64,000 nt of DNA from JAGQVA01 sp041391725 (GTDB taxonomy: Bacteria; Bacteroidota; Bacteroidia; J057). The position numbers were made by a program, and so were the translations under genes. Of this stretch, positions 1 through 8,476 are shown piece by piece. Where the stretch lies: NCBI GenBank assembly GCA_041391725.1, contig JAWKNL010000001.1, positions 558,001 through 622,000 of the forward strand, in the 5' to 3' direction. Position 1 is the stretch's first letter; every line of letters begins with the position of its first letter. Below the pieces are notes generated by a model. The model did not search any database and was not told the origin of the DNA. It worked only from the letters and a program-made list of their open reading frames with translations.

Positions 1-2
1 TC

Positions 3-1220
3 ATGGATATATTATTCGAAATAAATAACCGCCGTGTCTCCACAACCTCAATCCAGTTTCAGCGAAGTCTGAAACAACAGATCAACTGGCTTTCACGGCT
101 GGTAGAAATCAGAGGCTCGCGAGGCGTTGGAAAAACAACTTTGCTTCTACAGCGTGTTCAGGAGATGCATTCGGAAAAGCCCCGCGAAGGGATTTATGTA
201 TCACTGGATGACGCTTATTTTTATGATGAAAGCCTGGTAAATTTTGCGGATCAGTATGTGAAATATGGCGGAACCCATCTCTATCTGGATGAGGTTCATA
301 AATATCCGGTCAAAAAAAAAGGCATGGACTGGTCAAGAGAAGTAAAAATTATCTACGATCGTTATCCGGAGCTTTATATTGTGTTTACAGGTTCATCAAT
401 CTTAGAACTACATAGAGGTGAAGGCGATTTAAGCCGGCGGCGGAGTACCTATATTTTGTCCGGGCTGTCTTTCCGGGAGTATCTGATTTATCACAAAATA
501 TTTGAAACTGAGCCAATCGAATTATCCGATATTCTGGCTGATCACACAAATTTTTCTCGTGAAATCAGTTCGAAGATCACTGTTATTCAACACTTTAAAG
601 ACTATCTTCAATATGGTTATTACCCCTTTTACAAGGAAGACCCGGATCATTATTATCTCAGAATCAAAGACGTGATTTCCCTCATTCTGGAGAGTGATAT
701 TCCAGCTTCGGTAGATATTCATTTTGATACCGTATTTAAATTAAAACGATTACTGGGAGCAATTGCTACGTCATCTCCCTATTCGCCAAATCTGACTCAG
801 CTACGTGCAGATTTACAAATCACTGACCAGCGAACCCTGATAAAATATCTGGAGTATCTGGAAAAAGCAGAACTGCTACATGCACTCCAGAAAGATGCGA
901 CGGGAAATAGAATTCTCAAAAAACCCGACAAGTTATATTTAAATAATACCAACCTTATGTTTGCATTGTCGCTCAATCGCGTGGTAACAGGCAATATAAG
1001 AGAAACCTTTTTTCTGAATCAGTTAAGCTACAAACATCAGGTTAGTTACCCCAATACTGGTGACTTCCTCGTAGATGATCAGTATATTTTTGAAGTTGGT
1101 GGCAGAGGAAAAGACAGCCGTCAGATTAAAGATGCAAAAAACGCGTTTATTGCTGCAGATGAAATTGAGACAGGAATTGGCAATAAAATTCCCTTATGGT
1201 TGTTTGGATTTCTTTATTAA
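3..1220 (+). CDS. AAA family ATPase (AAA_14/DUF4143-like)
   Basis: 405-aa P-loop ATPase of the AAA_14/DUF4143 type, common in Bacteroidota as orphan genes of unknown cellular role. Seen: Walker A GSRGVGKTT at residues 38-46, an acidic Walker B stretch (LYLDEVHKY) near 93-100, and the sensor-like segment IVFTGSSILEL near 125-135, followed by a winged-helix-like region and a C-terminal part with FLVDDQYIFEVGGRGK, which resembles the DUF4143 nuclease-like tail. The ATG lies two bases from the window edge, but a short lead before the Walker A is normal for the family, so the gene is probably complete. No adjacent gene explains its job. Family call is confident; function is unknown. Confidence 0.8.
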   Translation: MDILFEINNRRVSTTSIQFQRSLKQQINWLSRLVEIRGSRGVGKTTLLLQRVQEMHSEKPREGIYVSLDDAYFYDESLVNFADQYVKYGGTHLYLDEVHKYPVKKKGMDWSREVKIIYDRYPELYIVFTGSSILELHRGEGDLSRRRSTYILSGLSFREYLIYHKIFETEPIELSDILADHTNFSREISSKITVIQHFKDYLQYGYYPFYKEDPDHYYLRIKDVISLILESDIPASVDIHFDTVFKLKRLLGAIATSSPYSPNLTQLRADLQITDQRTLIKYLEYLEKAELLHALQKDATGNRILKKPDKLYLNNTNLMFALSLNRVVTGNIRETFFLNQLSYKHQVSYPNTGDFLVDDQYIFEVGGRGKDSRQIKDAKNAFIAADEIETGIGNKIPLWLFGFLY

Positions 1221-1277
1221 AACTGAAGTTACCGGAGAACACGGCGATGGTCGTATATACAGAAACCTACCGCCTCA

Positions 1278-1650
1278 TGCGCCCTGCGGCGCAACCCCTG
1301 AGAAAAATAATGAGGTGGCTGTATGGCTACAAATCGAAGATGCCTCTGGTACATTTGACTCCTCCGGAGTCGTGGCTTCGCCACAAAAACGGAGAATCAA
1401 TTCTATACTAATCCGAAAGTGGTTTGCGAAAAGTTTGATTGTATTAGATCCTTATCCGTGTCGCAAGATCCCATAAGGGGAATTCGTGGTTATTTCTATG
1501 GTCGCAGGTTCGTAAACCATTTTCTTTTAAGTATAACCGTTTTTGCCGATAGGCAAACCCCACGTAAGTGGCCTTAGGACTCGGAGAGGTGATATGTACC
1601 TATGGGCGGTTCCTTTTTATTTCTCTTCTGCATGACGCGCCGCAGGGCGC
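1278..1650. repeat. Hairpin-dense intergenic region
   Basis: This 440-base gap between the AAA ATPase and phoD holds no convincing gene; its short open frames match nothing I know. It contains six short perfect hairpins: 1278-1293 (TGCGCC stem, CTGC loop), 1357-1371, 1372-1384, 1542-1557 (TTTGCC stem, GATA loop), 1560-1571 (CCAC stem, GTAA loop) and 1637-1650 (GCGCC stem, GCAG loop). The first and last carry the same 14-base core in opposite orientation. The last is followed by TTTTT and could also terminate rightward transcription. Confidence 0.6.
1357..1384. repeat. Back-to-back double hairpin
   Basis: Two perfect stem-loops abut with no spacer. The first has a 6-bp stem GACTCC with loop TCC at 1357-1371. 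The second has a 5-bp stem GTGGC with loop TTC at 1372-1384. Read on the minus strand, the order is a GAA-loop hairpin followed by a GGA-loop hairpin, which resembles the 18-base insertion at 3737-3754 (GAA loop, then CCA loop). No T tract follows, so this is not an ordinary terminator. Confidence 0.6.
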
Positions 1651-1659
1651 TTTTTCACG

Positions 1660-3294
1660 CTACTGCCCCTCCTCCGCCAGATGGTTTTCTCCACTGCGGG
1701 TAAAAAATGAAACGCGGAGGGCTTCGGGGGAATCTTTTTTCCGCACATCATCGAGCAGATAATAGTCGGCGTGCGCCTTTTCGGGTGTAAGGCTCAAAAC
1801 AAAATATCCGTGATCCCGCAGATTGGCAAATTTCAGGTGGGGATTGACGGGCTGTTTTTTGCCGGGATACTTGCTGTTTCGCCGGTAGTCTTTTCCCAGC
1901 TTTCCCTCCAGCCACCGCACACCGGGGCGCGCCAGTCCGGTATAGCGGATCAGCCTCACCGACCGGGCAAAATCGTCAAAATTACCCGATGAAATGCTCG
2001 GCGTGGCAAACTCGACCGCCACGGCGCCCTCTCCCGTCTGTGGATTATACTGCGGGCCGTCTTCCGTAAGCGGAAAATTCCAGTCGTCAACCGGCACATC
2101 AAAGACCATGCTCACATGAAAGTCGCCGGTGAGAATGACCACATTGTCGATAGAATCGTCCCTGATACACTGGGTGATTTTCAGCCGCTCTGCCGGATAC
2201 CCATCCCAAATGTCCAACATGGCATTTTCGACCTTCCGGCTGAGGTGATCGGCATACAGCGGCGAAAAAATCACCTGATTGCCCAGAAGTTTCCACCGCG
2301 CACGGGAGGACTGAAGGTTGTCGAGCAGCCACTGCCGCTGCTCCGTCCCGAGAATGGAGCGGCTGGTGTCGGTAAGTTCTGCCCGGTCGATATCGTAAAT
2401 CTGCGGATCGCGCCCCTCGATGCGGGTGTCGAGCATCAGGAGATCGGCCATCGGGCCGTAGCTGATTTTCCGGTAAATTTTCTGCCCGGGAAACTCTCGG
2501 ATAGGCATCCACTCAAAATAGGCCTGTCGTGCATTTCTCAGCCGTTTTTCCCAACTCCCGTCCCTTTCAGGGTTGTGGCCCGAAGCCCCCGACTCGTTGG
2601 CGTTGTTGCTCGACTCATGGTCATCCCATACGGTGATAAACGGAAGTACTCTGTGCGCCTCCTGCAGGTCGGGATCGAGCCGGTACTGGGCATATCTGCG
2701 GCGGTAATCGCTCAGGGTGATGATTTCTTTCTGTGGCTCGTGTATGCGGTCCTTCGGCCATTTGGGGTCACGGCGGGTGGCAAACGATTCGTAAATATAA
2801 TCGCCCAGGTGAATAACGGCTGCGAGGTTGCGTTTTTCGGCAATATGCCGGAAGGCGGCAAAATACCCATGCTGGTAGTTGTTGCACGACACTACGGCAA
2901 ATTCCAGCAGGTTGACATCCTTTTCAGGTGCGGTACGGGTGACACCGGTCGGCGAAACCTCGCCCAGGGCGCGAAACCGGTAGAAATAACGGGTATCGGG
3001 GCTGAGGCCGGTGACATCTGCCTTTCCGGTAAAGTCTTTTTCGGCTGTAGTTTCGAGTTTACCGGTTCCGGTTATTTGGGCAAACAGGCTGTCTGCGGCT
3101 ATTTCCCAACTCACACTTACTCTGGCCTCAAAGTTGGGAGATTCGACTCGTGTCCAGATGATTATGCGGTCTGCCATGGGGTCGCCCGATGCGACACCGT
3201 GAATAAAGACATTCGCCCCCAAACCTCTCCCTGCAGAAAATATGGCGACCAGAAGAAGTATGGATACTAAAAATGGAAATTTTGAAATCTTCAT
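1660..3294 (-). CDS. phoD: Alkaline phosphatase D family protein (PhoD)
   Basis: 544-aa secreted PhoD-family phosphodiesterase/phosphatase, expected to release phosphate from organic esters outside the cytoplasm using a Ca/Fe-type metal centre. Seen: an N-terminal signal peptide (about residues 1-26), the PhoD_N beta-sandwich start GVASGDPMADRIIIWTRV near 33-50, then the metallophosphoesterase motifs VVSCN, HLGDYIYES, WDDHE followed by NNANESGA, and ILTGDFHVSM. The length is normal. The start ATG at 3294 is directly followed by the signal peptide. It is transcribed away from ettA across the tandem array. The gene is intact and family assignment is strong; the natural substrate cannot be read from sequence. 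Confidence 0.92.
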   Translation of the reverse strand: MKISKFPFLVSILLLVAIFSAGRGLGANVFIHGVASGDPMADRIIIWTRVESPNFEARVSVSWEIAADSLFAQITGTGKLETTAEKDFTGKADVTGLSPDTRYFYRFRALGEVSPTGVTRTAPEKDVNLLEFAVVSCNNYQHGYFAAFRHIAEKRNLAAVIHLGDYIYESFATRRDPKWPKDRIHEPQKEIITLSDYRRRYAQYRLDPDLQEAHRVLPFITVWDDHESSNNANESGASGHNPERDGSWEKRLRNARQAYFEWMPIREFPGQKIYRKISYGPMADLLMLDTRIEGRDPQIYDIDRAELTDTSRSILGTEQRQWLLDNLQSSRARWKLLGNQVIFSPLYADHLSRKVENAMLDIWDGYPAERLKITQCIRDDSIDNVVILTGDFHVSMVFDVPVDDWNFPLTEDGPQYNPQTGEGAVAVEFATPSISSGNFDDFARSVRLIRYTGLARPGVRWLEGKLGKDYRRNSKYPGKKQPVNPHLKFANLRDHGYFVLSLTPEKAHADYYLLDDVRKKDSPEALRVSFFTRSGENHLAEEGQ

Positions 3295-3382
3295 TTACTT
3301 ACTGTTCGTGACTTTCAGGATTCCAGCCCATCGAAAGATAACCACGAATGCACGAATTCAAAACGAATTGGGGGAAGATTTC

Positions 3383-3800
3383 TCCGTTTCTCTGTGTTCC
3401 TTTTCTGCAATGTTATATTTTAAACACAGAGACACAGAGGCCGCAGAGGCTATCTCCGTTTCTCTGTGTTCCTTTTCTGCAATGTTGAGTTTTAAACACA
3501 GAGACACAGAGGTCACAGAGGAGTTGCTCCGTTTCTCTGTTTCTCTGTGTTCCTTTTCTGCAATGTTGAGTTTTAAACACAGAGACACAGAGGCCGCAGA
3601 GGCTATCTCCGTTTCTCCGTTTCTCTGTGTTCCTTTTCTGCAATGTTGAGTTTTAAACACAGAGACACAGAGGCCACAGAGGAGCTGCTCCGTTTCTCTG
3701 TGTTCCTTTTCTGCAATGTTGAGTTTTAAACACAGAACGAAGTACCCCCAGGGTGACACAGAGGCCGCAGAGGAGTTGCTCCGTTTCTCTGTGTTTATTT
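3383..3800. repeat. Tandem array of 73-bp CACAGAG-type units
   Basis: Five full units and a partial sixth, starting near 3383, 3455, 3528, 3608, 3689 and 3780. The base period is 72-73 bp. Each unit contains CTCCGTTTCTCTGTGTTCC, then CTGCAATGTT, then AAACACAGAGACACAGAGG. CTCTGTGTT and AACACAGAG are inverted repeats, so each unit can fold into a hairpin. Length variation comes from short internal TTTCTCTG/TTTCTCCG duplications in units 3 and 4 and from an 18-base insertion in the fifth interval. Similar CACAGAG/CTCTGTG repeats are known from many environmental bacterial genomes. The open frames across the array are repeat translations, not genes. Confidence 0.9.
3737..3754. repeat. 18-base hairpin insertion in the tandem array
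   Basis: Compared with the other units, which read AAACACAGA directly into GACACAGAGG, this copy carries 18 extra bases (ACGAAGTACCCCCAGGGT) at that junction. The insert holds a weak AC-GAA-GT hairpin and an ACCC-CCA-GGGT hairpin. Its flanks match the sister units, so insertion is the simplest reading. Confidence 0.7.
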
Positions 3801-3884
3801 TTTGACGCAACCGGATATTAAAAGCAGCGTGTCAGAGAGCAAATAGAATTTCTCAAATCTATAGTACAGATCATTGCTCTTGCC

Positions 3885-3892
3885 TATATTCG
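3885..3892 (+). promoter_or_regulatory. Bacteroidetes -7 element (TATATTCG) of ettA
   Basis: TATATTCG resembles the Bacteroidota -7 consensus TAnnTTTG. It lies only 5 bases before the ettA ATG, so transcription would start at or within the start codon, implying a leaderless or nearly leaderless message. The call rests on consensus match alone. Confidence 0.5.
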
Positions 3893-3897
3893 CGCTC

Positions 3898-5568
3898 ATG
3901 TCAGACAACAAGATCATTTTCTCGATGCAGGGCGTGAGCAAAATTTATCCGCCCTCCAAACAGGTGCTCAAAAATATATGGCTCTCCTTTTTTTACGGGG
4001 CCAAAATCGGTGTGCTCGGCCTCAACGGCTCCGGTAAGTCGAGCCTCCTCAAAATCATTGCAGGGTTGGATACCGACTATCAGGGAACCATTACCTTCGA
4101 CAAAGAATACCGCATTGGCTATCTGGCACAGGAACCCGAACTGGACGAATCCAAAACCGTGAAGGAAGTCGTGCAGGAAGGTGTGCAACATATCGTCGAT
4201 GTGGTCAATAAATACGAAGAAATTTCGATGAAACTGGGCGAGCCTATGGACGACGATGAGATGATGAAACTCATCGAAGAACAGGGAGAACTCCTCGAAC
4301 AAATGGATCACCTCGGCGGGTGGGAACTCGATCATACGCTCGAACTGGCCATGGAATCGCTGCGCTGCCCGCCCGATGACGCAAAAGTATCGGTACTCTC
4401 CGGTGGCGAACGCCGTCGCGTAGCACTCTGCCGCCTGCTCCTCAGCAAGCCAGACATCCTCCTGCTTGACGAACCTACCAACCACCTTGACGCGGAAAGT
4501 GTACACTGGCTCGAACAGTTTCTCAAGTCCTTCCCGGGCACCGTTATCGCCGTTACCCACGACCGGTATTTCCTCGACAACGTCGCAGGGTGGATACTCG
4601 AACTCGACCGCGGCGAAGGCATTCCATGGAAAGGAAATTACAGCTCATGGCTCGAACAAAAGGCAGAGCGACTCGCCAAAGAGGAAAAAGCAGAATCCAA
4701 ACGCCAGAAAATCCTCCGCCGCGAACTGGAATGGTCGCGTATGGCGCCTAAAGCACGGCAGGCAAAAGGCAAGGCCCGTCTCAATGCTTATGAGGAGATG
4801 AACAACGCAGAGATCAAAGAGAAAGAAGCCCGCCTCGAACTGTTTATTCCCCCTGGCCCACGACTTGGCAATAATGTCATTGACATCAAAAACCTGCGCA
4901 AATCCTACGACAAGCGCGTCCTTATCGATAACCTGACTATGTCCGTTCCCCGCAACGCAGTAGTCGGCATCATCGGCCCCAATGGCGTGGGTAAATCCAC
5001 TCTTTTCCGTATGATCATGGGAGAAGAACAGCCCGACAGCGGTACCATTGAGACCGGCAGCACGGTAGAACTCGCCTACGTGGATCAGTCCCACAAGGAT
5101 TTGATTCCGGACAAAACGATATACGAAGTGGTAAGCAACGGGGTAGAATTTCTCCAGGTGGGAGGTAGTTCGATTAACGCCAGGGCGTACCTCGGCAAGT
5201 TTAACTTTGTAGGGGCGGATCAGCAAAAGAAGGTAGGTGTACTTTCCGGCGGGGAGCGAAACAGGCTTCACCTGGCCATCACACTGAAGTCGGGCGGCAA
5301 TGTGCTTTTGCTCGATGAGCCTACCAACGATATCGACGTGAATACCCTGCGGGCGCTGGAAGAAGCCATCGAAAACTTTGCAGGATGTGTGCTGCTGATT
5401 TCTCACGACCGGTGGTTTATCGACCGGTTGGCAACACATATTCTTTCCTATGAAGACGACGGGGAAGTGATATTTTTTGAAGGCAATTTCAGCGACTTCG
5501 AGGCAAATAAAAAAGCGAGACTGGGAGATATTACACCTAAAAGGCCGCGGTTTAAGAGTTTGTTGTGA
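3898..5568 (+). CDS. ettA: Energy-dependent translational throttle protein EttA
   Basis: 556-aa ABC-F protein that binds the ribosomal E site and gates entry into elongation according to ATP/ADP. Two nucleotide-binding domains are visible. The first has Walker A GLNGSGKSS, signature LSGGERRRVAL and Walker B ILLLDEPTNHLD. The second has Walker A GPNGVGKST, signature LSGGERNRLHL and LLLDEPTNDID. Between them lies the charged P-site interaction linker with KARQAKGKARL. The pattern ALQ/YFLDNVAGWILELDRGEGIPWKGNY is characteristic of EttA. The ATG at 3898 is preferred over an upstream frame extension because SDNKIIFSMQGVSKIYPP matches the usual EttA N-terminus. Intact. Confidence 0.93.
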   Translation: MSDNKIIFSMQGVSKIYPPSKQVLKNIWLSFFYGAKIGVLGLNGSGKSSLLKIIAGLDTDYQGTITFDKEYRIGYLAQEPELDESKTVKEVVQEGVQHIVDVVNKYEEISMKLGEPMDDDEMMKLIEEQGELLEQMDHLGGWELDHTLELAMESLRCPPDDAKVSVLSGGERRRVALCRLLLSKPDILLLDEPTNHLDAESVHWLEQFLKSFPGTVIAVTHDRYFLDNVAGWILELDRGEGIPWKGNYSSWLEQKAERLAKEEKAESKRQKILRRELEWSRMAPKARQAKGKARLNAYEEMNNAEIKEKEARLELFIPPGPRLGNNVIDIKNLRKSYDKRVLIDNLTMSVPRNAVVGIIGPNGVGKSTLFRMIMGEEQPDSGTIETGSTVELAYVDQSHKDLIPDKTIYEVVSNGVEFLQVGGSSINARAYLGKFNFVGADQQKKVGVLSGGERNRLHLAITLKSGGNVLLLDEPTNDIDVNTLRALEEAIENFAGCVLLISHDRWFIDRLATHILSYEDDGEVIFFEGNFSDFEANKKARLGDITPKRPRFKSLL

Positions 5569-5584
5569 AAAATAAATCTCACCA

Positions 5585-6100
5585 ATGGCCCATAATTACA
5601 GGAAATTTGTTCTAGGGAAAGAGTCACCGCTGGGTTTTACTATATTCGGAGTGGTAGTTGCTTTGATTGGAGGCAGATTGTTTTTTTTTGACGGGATAGT
5701 TTTGGGATTGGTTCCCCTGATAGCCGGCCTGGCAATAACCTTTTCTCATACAGGTATTTTACTCGATATACCTGGAAAAAGAATTAAAGAATATACCTGG
5801 GTATTATTTATTAAATTTGGAAGGTGGCATTCCCTTGAAAGTTATCCGGATATACTTGTCCTTCGAAGAAAACGCAGCATGGGAATCACCACATATGGAG
5901 GGGGAGCTACAGTGAGAACTCAATCAGAGGTAGTATTTGAGGTATCATTTGCCAACCCTAACCATCTTGATCTTTTTCTGATTTGCAGGAAAGCAGATGA
6001 ACAGGAGGCATACACCCTTGCGAGAGAATTGGAGGCAGAAACCGGCCATGAACTGGTTAGATACAATCCCGGAAAGCAGCGGCCTCGTGTAAAGTTATAG
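5585..6100 (+). CDS. Hypothetical membrane protein
   Basis: 171-aa protein of unknown function. Two adjacent hydrophobic segments (about residues 16-34 and 36-56) indicate a short membrane hairpin near the N-terminus. A soluble C-terminal region follows that contains an IPGKRIKEYTWVLFIKFGRWHSL stretch like the membrane-proximal part of small PH-like domain proteins. It follows ettA by 16 bases and could be co-transcribed. I recognise no motif that fixes a role. Base composition is slightly more AT-rich than ettA. Confidence 0.65.
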   Translation: MAHNYRKFVLGKESPLGFTIFGVVVALIGGRLFFFDGIVLGLVPLIAGLAITFSHTGILLDIPGKRIKEYTWVLFIKFGRWHSLESYPDILVLRRKRSMGITTYGGGATVRTQSEVVFEVSFANPNHLDLFLICRKADEQEAYTLARELEAETGHELVRYNPGKQRPRVKL

Positions 6101-6148
6101 ATTTCTAATTAAACCCTTATTTTCTGACTATAAACCTACTCCTCAAAA

Positions 6149-6959
6149 ATGAAAATTCACCTGATTGTAATTCCCGCTGTTTTTCTCCTGATTTTCGCTG
6201 GATGTGAAGAGAAAACTGATAGTTTGTCCATAGAGAACATAACATCTCCATCCCGCGAATTCTACCAGCTCAAAATCTATTCTTTTGATACGGATATTCA
6301 GGAAGAAGCGGCTGACCATTATTTCGAACATGCATATCTCCCCGCCCTGAAAAAACAGGGAATAGGAAAAACCGGCGTATTCAGAGCAAGACTGGATGAA
6401 AAAGATACGCTGAGAAAAATATATATTCTGATTCCATTTTCCTCAATGGACCAGTTTGCATCTCTCGAACAAAACCTCCTCAAAGACGAAACATATCTGG
6501 CAGCAGGAGAAGATTTCATCAATGCATCACCTGAAAATGCACCTTACAAAAGAATCGAGTCTGTGCTGATGAAAGCCTTTTCCGGATATGCCGGCCATGG
6601 CAGTTCCAAAACTGGATGGCCCGAGAGTGGACCGGGTATATGAATTGCTAGCAGTATGAGTCTCCCACTGAGGCGAAATACCGCAACAAAGTGGATATGT
6701 TTAACGCCGGCGGGGAGATCAAACTTTTTGACCGCCTGGAATTTAACGCAGTATTTTATGCCGAAGTGCTGTCGGGGGCGCATATGCCCAACCTCATGTA
6801 TATGACTACTTTTTCAGATCAGGTGACGAGGGATTCGCTTTGGAAAGAGTTTTTGGTTCGCCAGAATGGACAGAACTTAAGGCAATGGAGAAATACAAGA
6901 ACAATGTTTCGCACGCGGATATCATGTTTATGTACCCGACGGAGTATTCGGATTATTAA
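6149..6959 (+). pseudogene. NIPSNAP-family lipoprotein, frameshifted
   Basis: Reads as a secreted lipoprotein of about 265 residues with two NIPSNAP (dimeric alpha/beta barrel) halves, interrupted by at least three frameshifts. Seen: lipobox LIFAGC at residues 14-19; first half ending near 6600; then KLDGPRVDRVYEL in a second frame; QYESPTEAKYRN to TRDSLWKEF in a third frame from about 6650; and SPEWTELKAMEKYKNN to EYSDY before the TAA at 6957-6959. RVYEL followed by QYESP is the classic NIPSNAP repeat start. Conservation across the breaks argues for very recent damage or sequence error. NIPSNAP proteins of this kind often sit in Bacteroidota sugar-degradation loci; the activity is unknown. 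Confidence 0.75.
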
Positions 6960-6974
6960 AAATTTACAGAATTC

Positions 6975-7810
6975 ATGGCTCTTTTTCGATTGGCAATTTT
7001 ATTATTTTTTTTATGCGTCTCGCCAGTATTTGCCCAACAGATTCTCGTAACCAAAGGTCTGATCGCTTTTTGGGACTTTAAAGAAGAAGCTGGTCAGGCC
7101 CGCATAGCCCAGGGTAAGGGCACATTTCCCCTGACCGAGCAAAATGGCACAATTCCCCGCATTCCTGAAGGGCCTTGTCTGGTTATTCTGCCCGGTTTGG
7201 CAATAAAGCATTTCTTTCTTTACCCAATGAAGCAACCGGTGAACTAAACCTATTCGGAAAAAGCAAGGCGTAACCGTCATAGCCTGGGTAAAATGGACAG
7301 GAGAGCAAACAGGTTTTGTGGGAGGAATGTGGAATGAATATCTCGACGGAGGAAAAAGGCAGTACGGCCTGTTTGTCTCATTACCCTATTACAACGGTAA
7401 AAATCAGGTTTGCGGACATATTTCCCAAACAGGAAAACCAACCCCACCCTTCCCTTATTCGATCGATTATTCTGCAAGTAAACAGGAAGTAACGCCCAAT
7501 GAATGGGTCTGCGTGGCTTTTACCTACAATGGCAAATACATCAAGTCTTATGTAAATGGCGTATTCGAAGCCCGTGAGCCGGAGTTGATCGATCATACCA
7601 AAGGGTTTGAAGGTTACCCCGAAGGTTTGACACAGATCAAAAATCCCTATCATTTCCCGACGGAATGGGCAATAATGGTTCTGACTTTACCGTAGTGCCG
7701 TTCTCCTGAAATCAGGTATGGGTAATTTTTTTACAGGGCAGATCGGCGGGTTGGCGGTGTTTGACAGAGCGTTGAAGGAAAAAGAAATTCAAGCTTTGGT
7801 AGGGGAGTAA
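6975..7810 (+). pseudogene. LamG/concanavalin A-like secreted protein, frameshifted
   Basis: Reconstructs to a secreted protein of about 275 residues with a LamG-like jelly roll: signal peptide (residues 1-21, ending VFAQQ), GLIAFWDFKEEAGQ, then SGYSARFGNKAFLSLPNEATG, GVTVIAWVKWTG, WVCVAFTYNGKYIKSYVNGV, and a C-terminal TGQIGGLAVFDRALKEKEIQ, which is the typical LamG end. At least four frame changes are needed (near 7163, 7268, 7657 and 7696). It starts 15 bases after the NIPSNAP gene, so the two probably form an operon. As written it encodes only short fragments. Function is likely carbohydrate or surface binding, by family only. Confidence 0.72.
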
Positions 7811-7834
7811 GGCAGATTAGAGCAGAGAAGCTAT

Positions 7835-8167
7835 TCAATCCTCTAATAACGCTTCAACCTCTGACTTTAGATGTGGTAAGTCCTGATGAACATGTTCAAA
7901 AATGGTGCGACGAGAAACTGCATCATATTGATGAATCAGTGTATTGCGGAAATTAATTGCCCAGTCTGAATGGGAAAGTACTACGCCCATTTTTTGAAGC
8001 TTATTGAGCGCTTCACCTATAATCCCCAGTTCTCTTTCAAGGGCAAATGCAGCGGTAATATTGGTTTCCAAATCTTCCAAAGAGTGTATGCCCGAAAGGT
8101 GGAAATCAAAAACCCGCTGAATAGAAAGCAGAAATCAAACAGATATTTCTTCGTACTTTTTTGCCAT
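7835..8167 (-). pseudogene. HepT-like toxin (DUF86), interrupted
   Basis: The C-terminal 81 residues contain the HepT/DUF86 signature ELGIIGEALNKL and the Rx4-6H active-site region INFRNTLIHQY, the minimal HEPN ribonuclease motif. The frame extends upstream to an ATG at 8167 (MAKKYEEISV) but meets an in-frame TGA at 8135-8137; a pair of small indels around that point would restore an EILFDLL-like HepT N-terminus. It directly follows the MNT antitoxin gene (ATG 3 bases past that gene's restored stop), the standard MNT-HepT order. As written the protein could start only from a weak TTG at 8080 and would lack its first helix. Confidence 0.75.
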
Positions 8168-8169
8168 GC

Positions 8170-8476
8170 TCAAAGATTAATACCTTTAGTATTTTCCACT
8201 TCTTCACGAAAAATAGGGGTTCTGAAACTTTTTGTATTCAAGGATATCTACTTCCCTTTGAAGCAGGGTTTTAAGTCCCTGCCGGAAATTATACAGATTG
8301 TCAAGGTATTCTCTCCCGGAGGAAATTGGTAAAAGCTGATACAGAAAATCAACATCAGAGCTTTCCAGAAATGAATGTTCATCCAGCGCTGATCCAAAAA
8401 GCCACAACTTTTCAATCTTATGTTTTTGACATAAGGCTCGAATTGCAGGCAAAATTTCTTGAATTTTCTTCACCAT
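8170..8476 (-). pseudogene. MNT-type nucleotidyltransferase antitoxin, 3' frameshift
   Basis: MntA-like minimal nucleotidyltransferase, the antitoxin that AMPylates HepT. Seen: KLWLFGSALDE...SDVDFL, which is the GS-x10-DxD-type pol-beta motif, at residues 24-46. The written frame stops at 8204 after NPYFS. Removing one T from the run at about 8206-8212 restores NPYFREEVENTKGINL and a TGA at 8170-8172, just before the hepT ATG. Domain and genetic order are clear; the frameshift trims only about ten residues, so the antitoxin may still work. Confidence 0.78.

Noticed and set aside
1075..1476. Plus-strand frame of 133 codons after the AAA ATPase
   Set aside because: Overlaps the ATPase end in another frame and contains the hairpin region; no homology seen.
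2116..3270. Long plus-strand frame of 384 codons
   Set aside because: Antisense to the well-supported phoD gene, with no recognisable family.
3383..3800. Possible CRISPR array
   Set aside because: There are no distinct spacers; the units are contiguous tandem copies and no cas gene is nearby.
3358..3810. Open frames across the CACAGAG array on both strands
   Set aside because: They translate the 73-bp repeat unit into a periodic peptide; no start context, family or composition of a real protein.
4645..5439. Minus-strand frame of 264 codons inside ettA
   Set aside because: Antisense shadow of a gene with complete ABC-F motifs.
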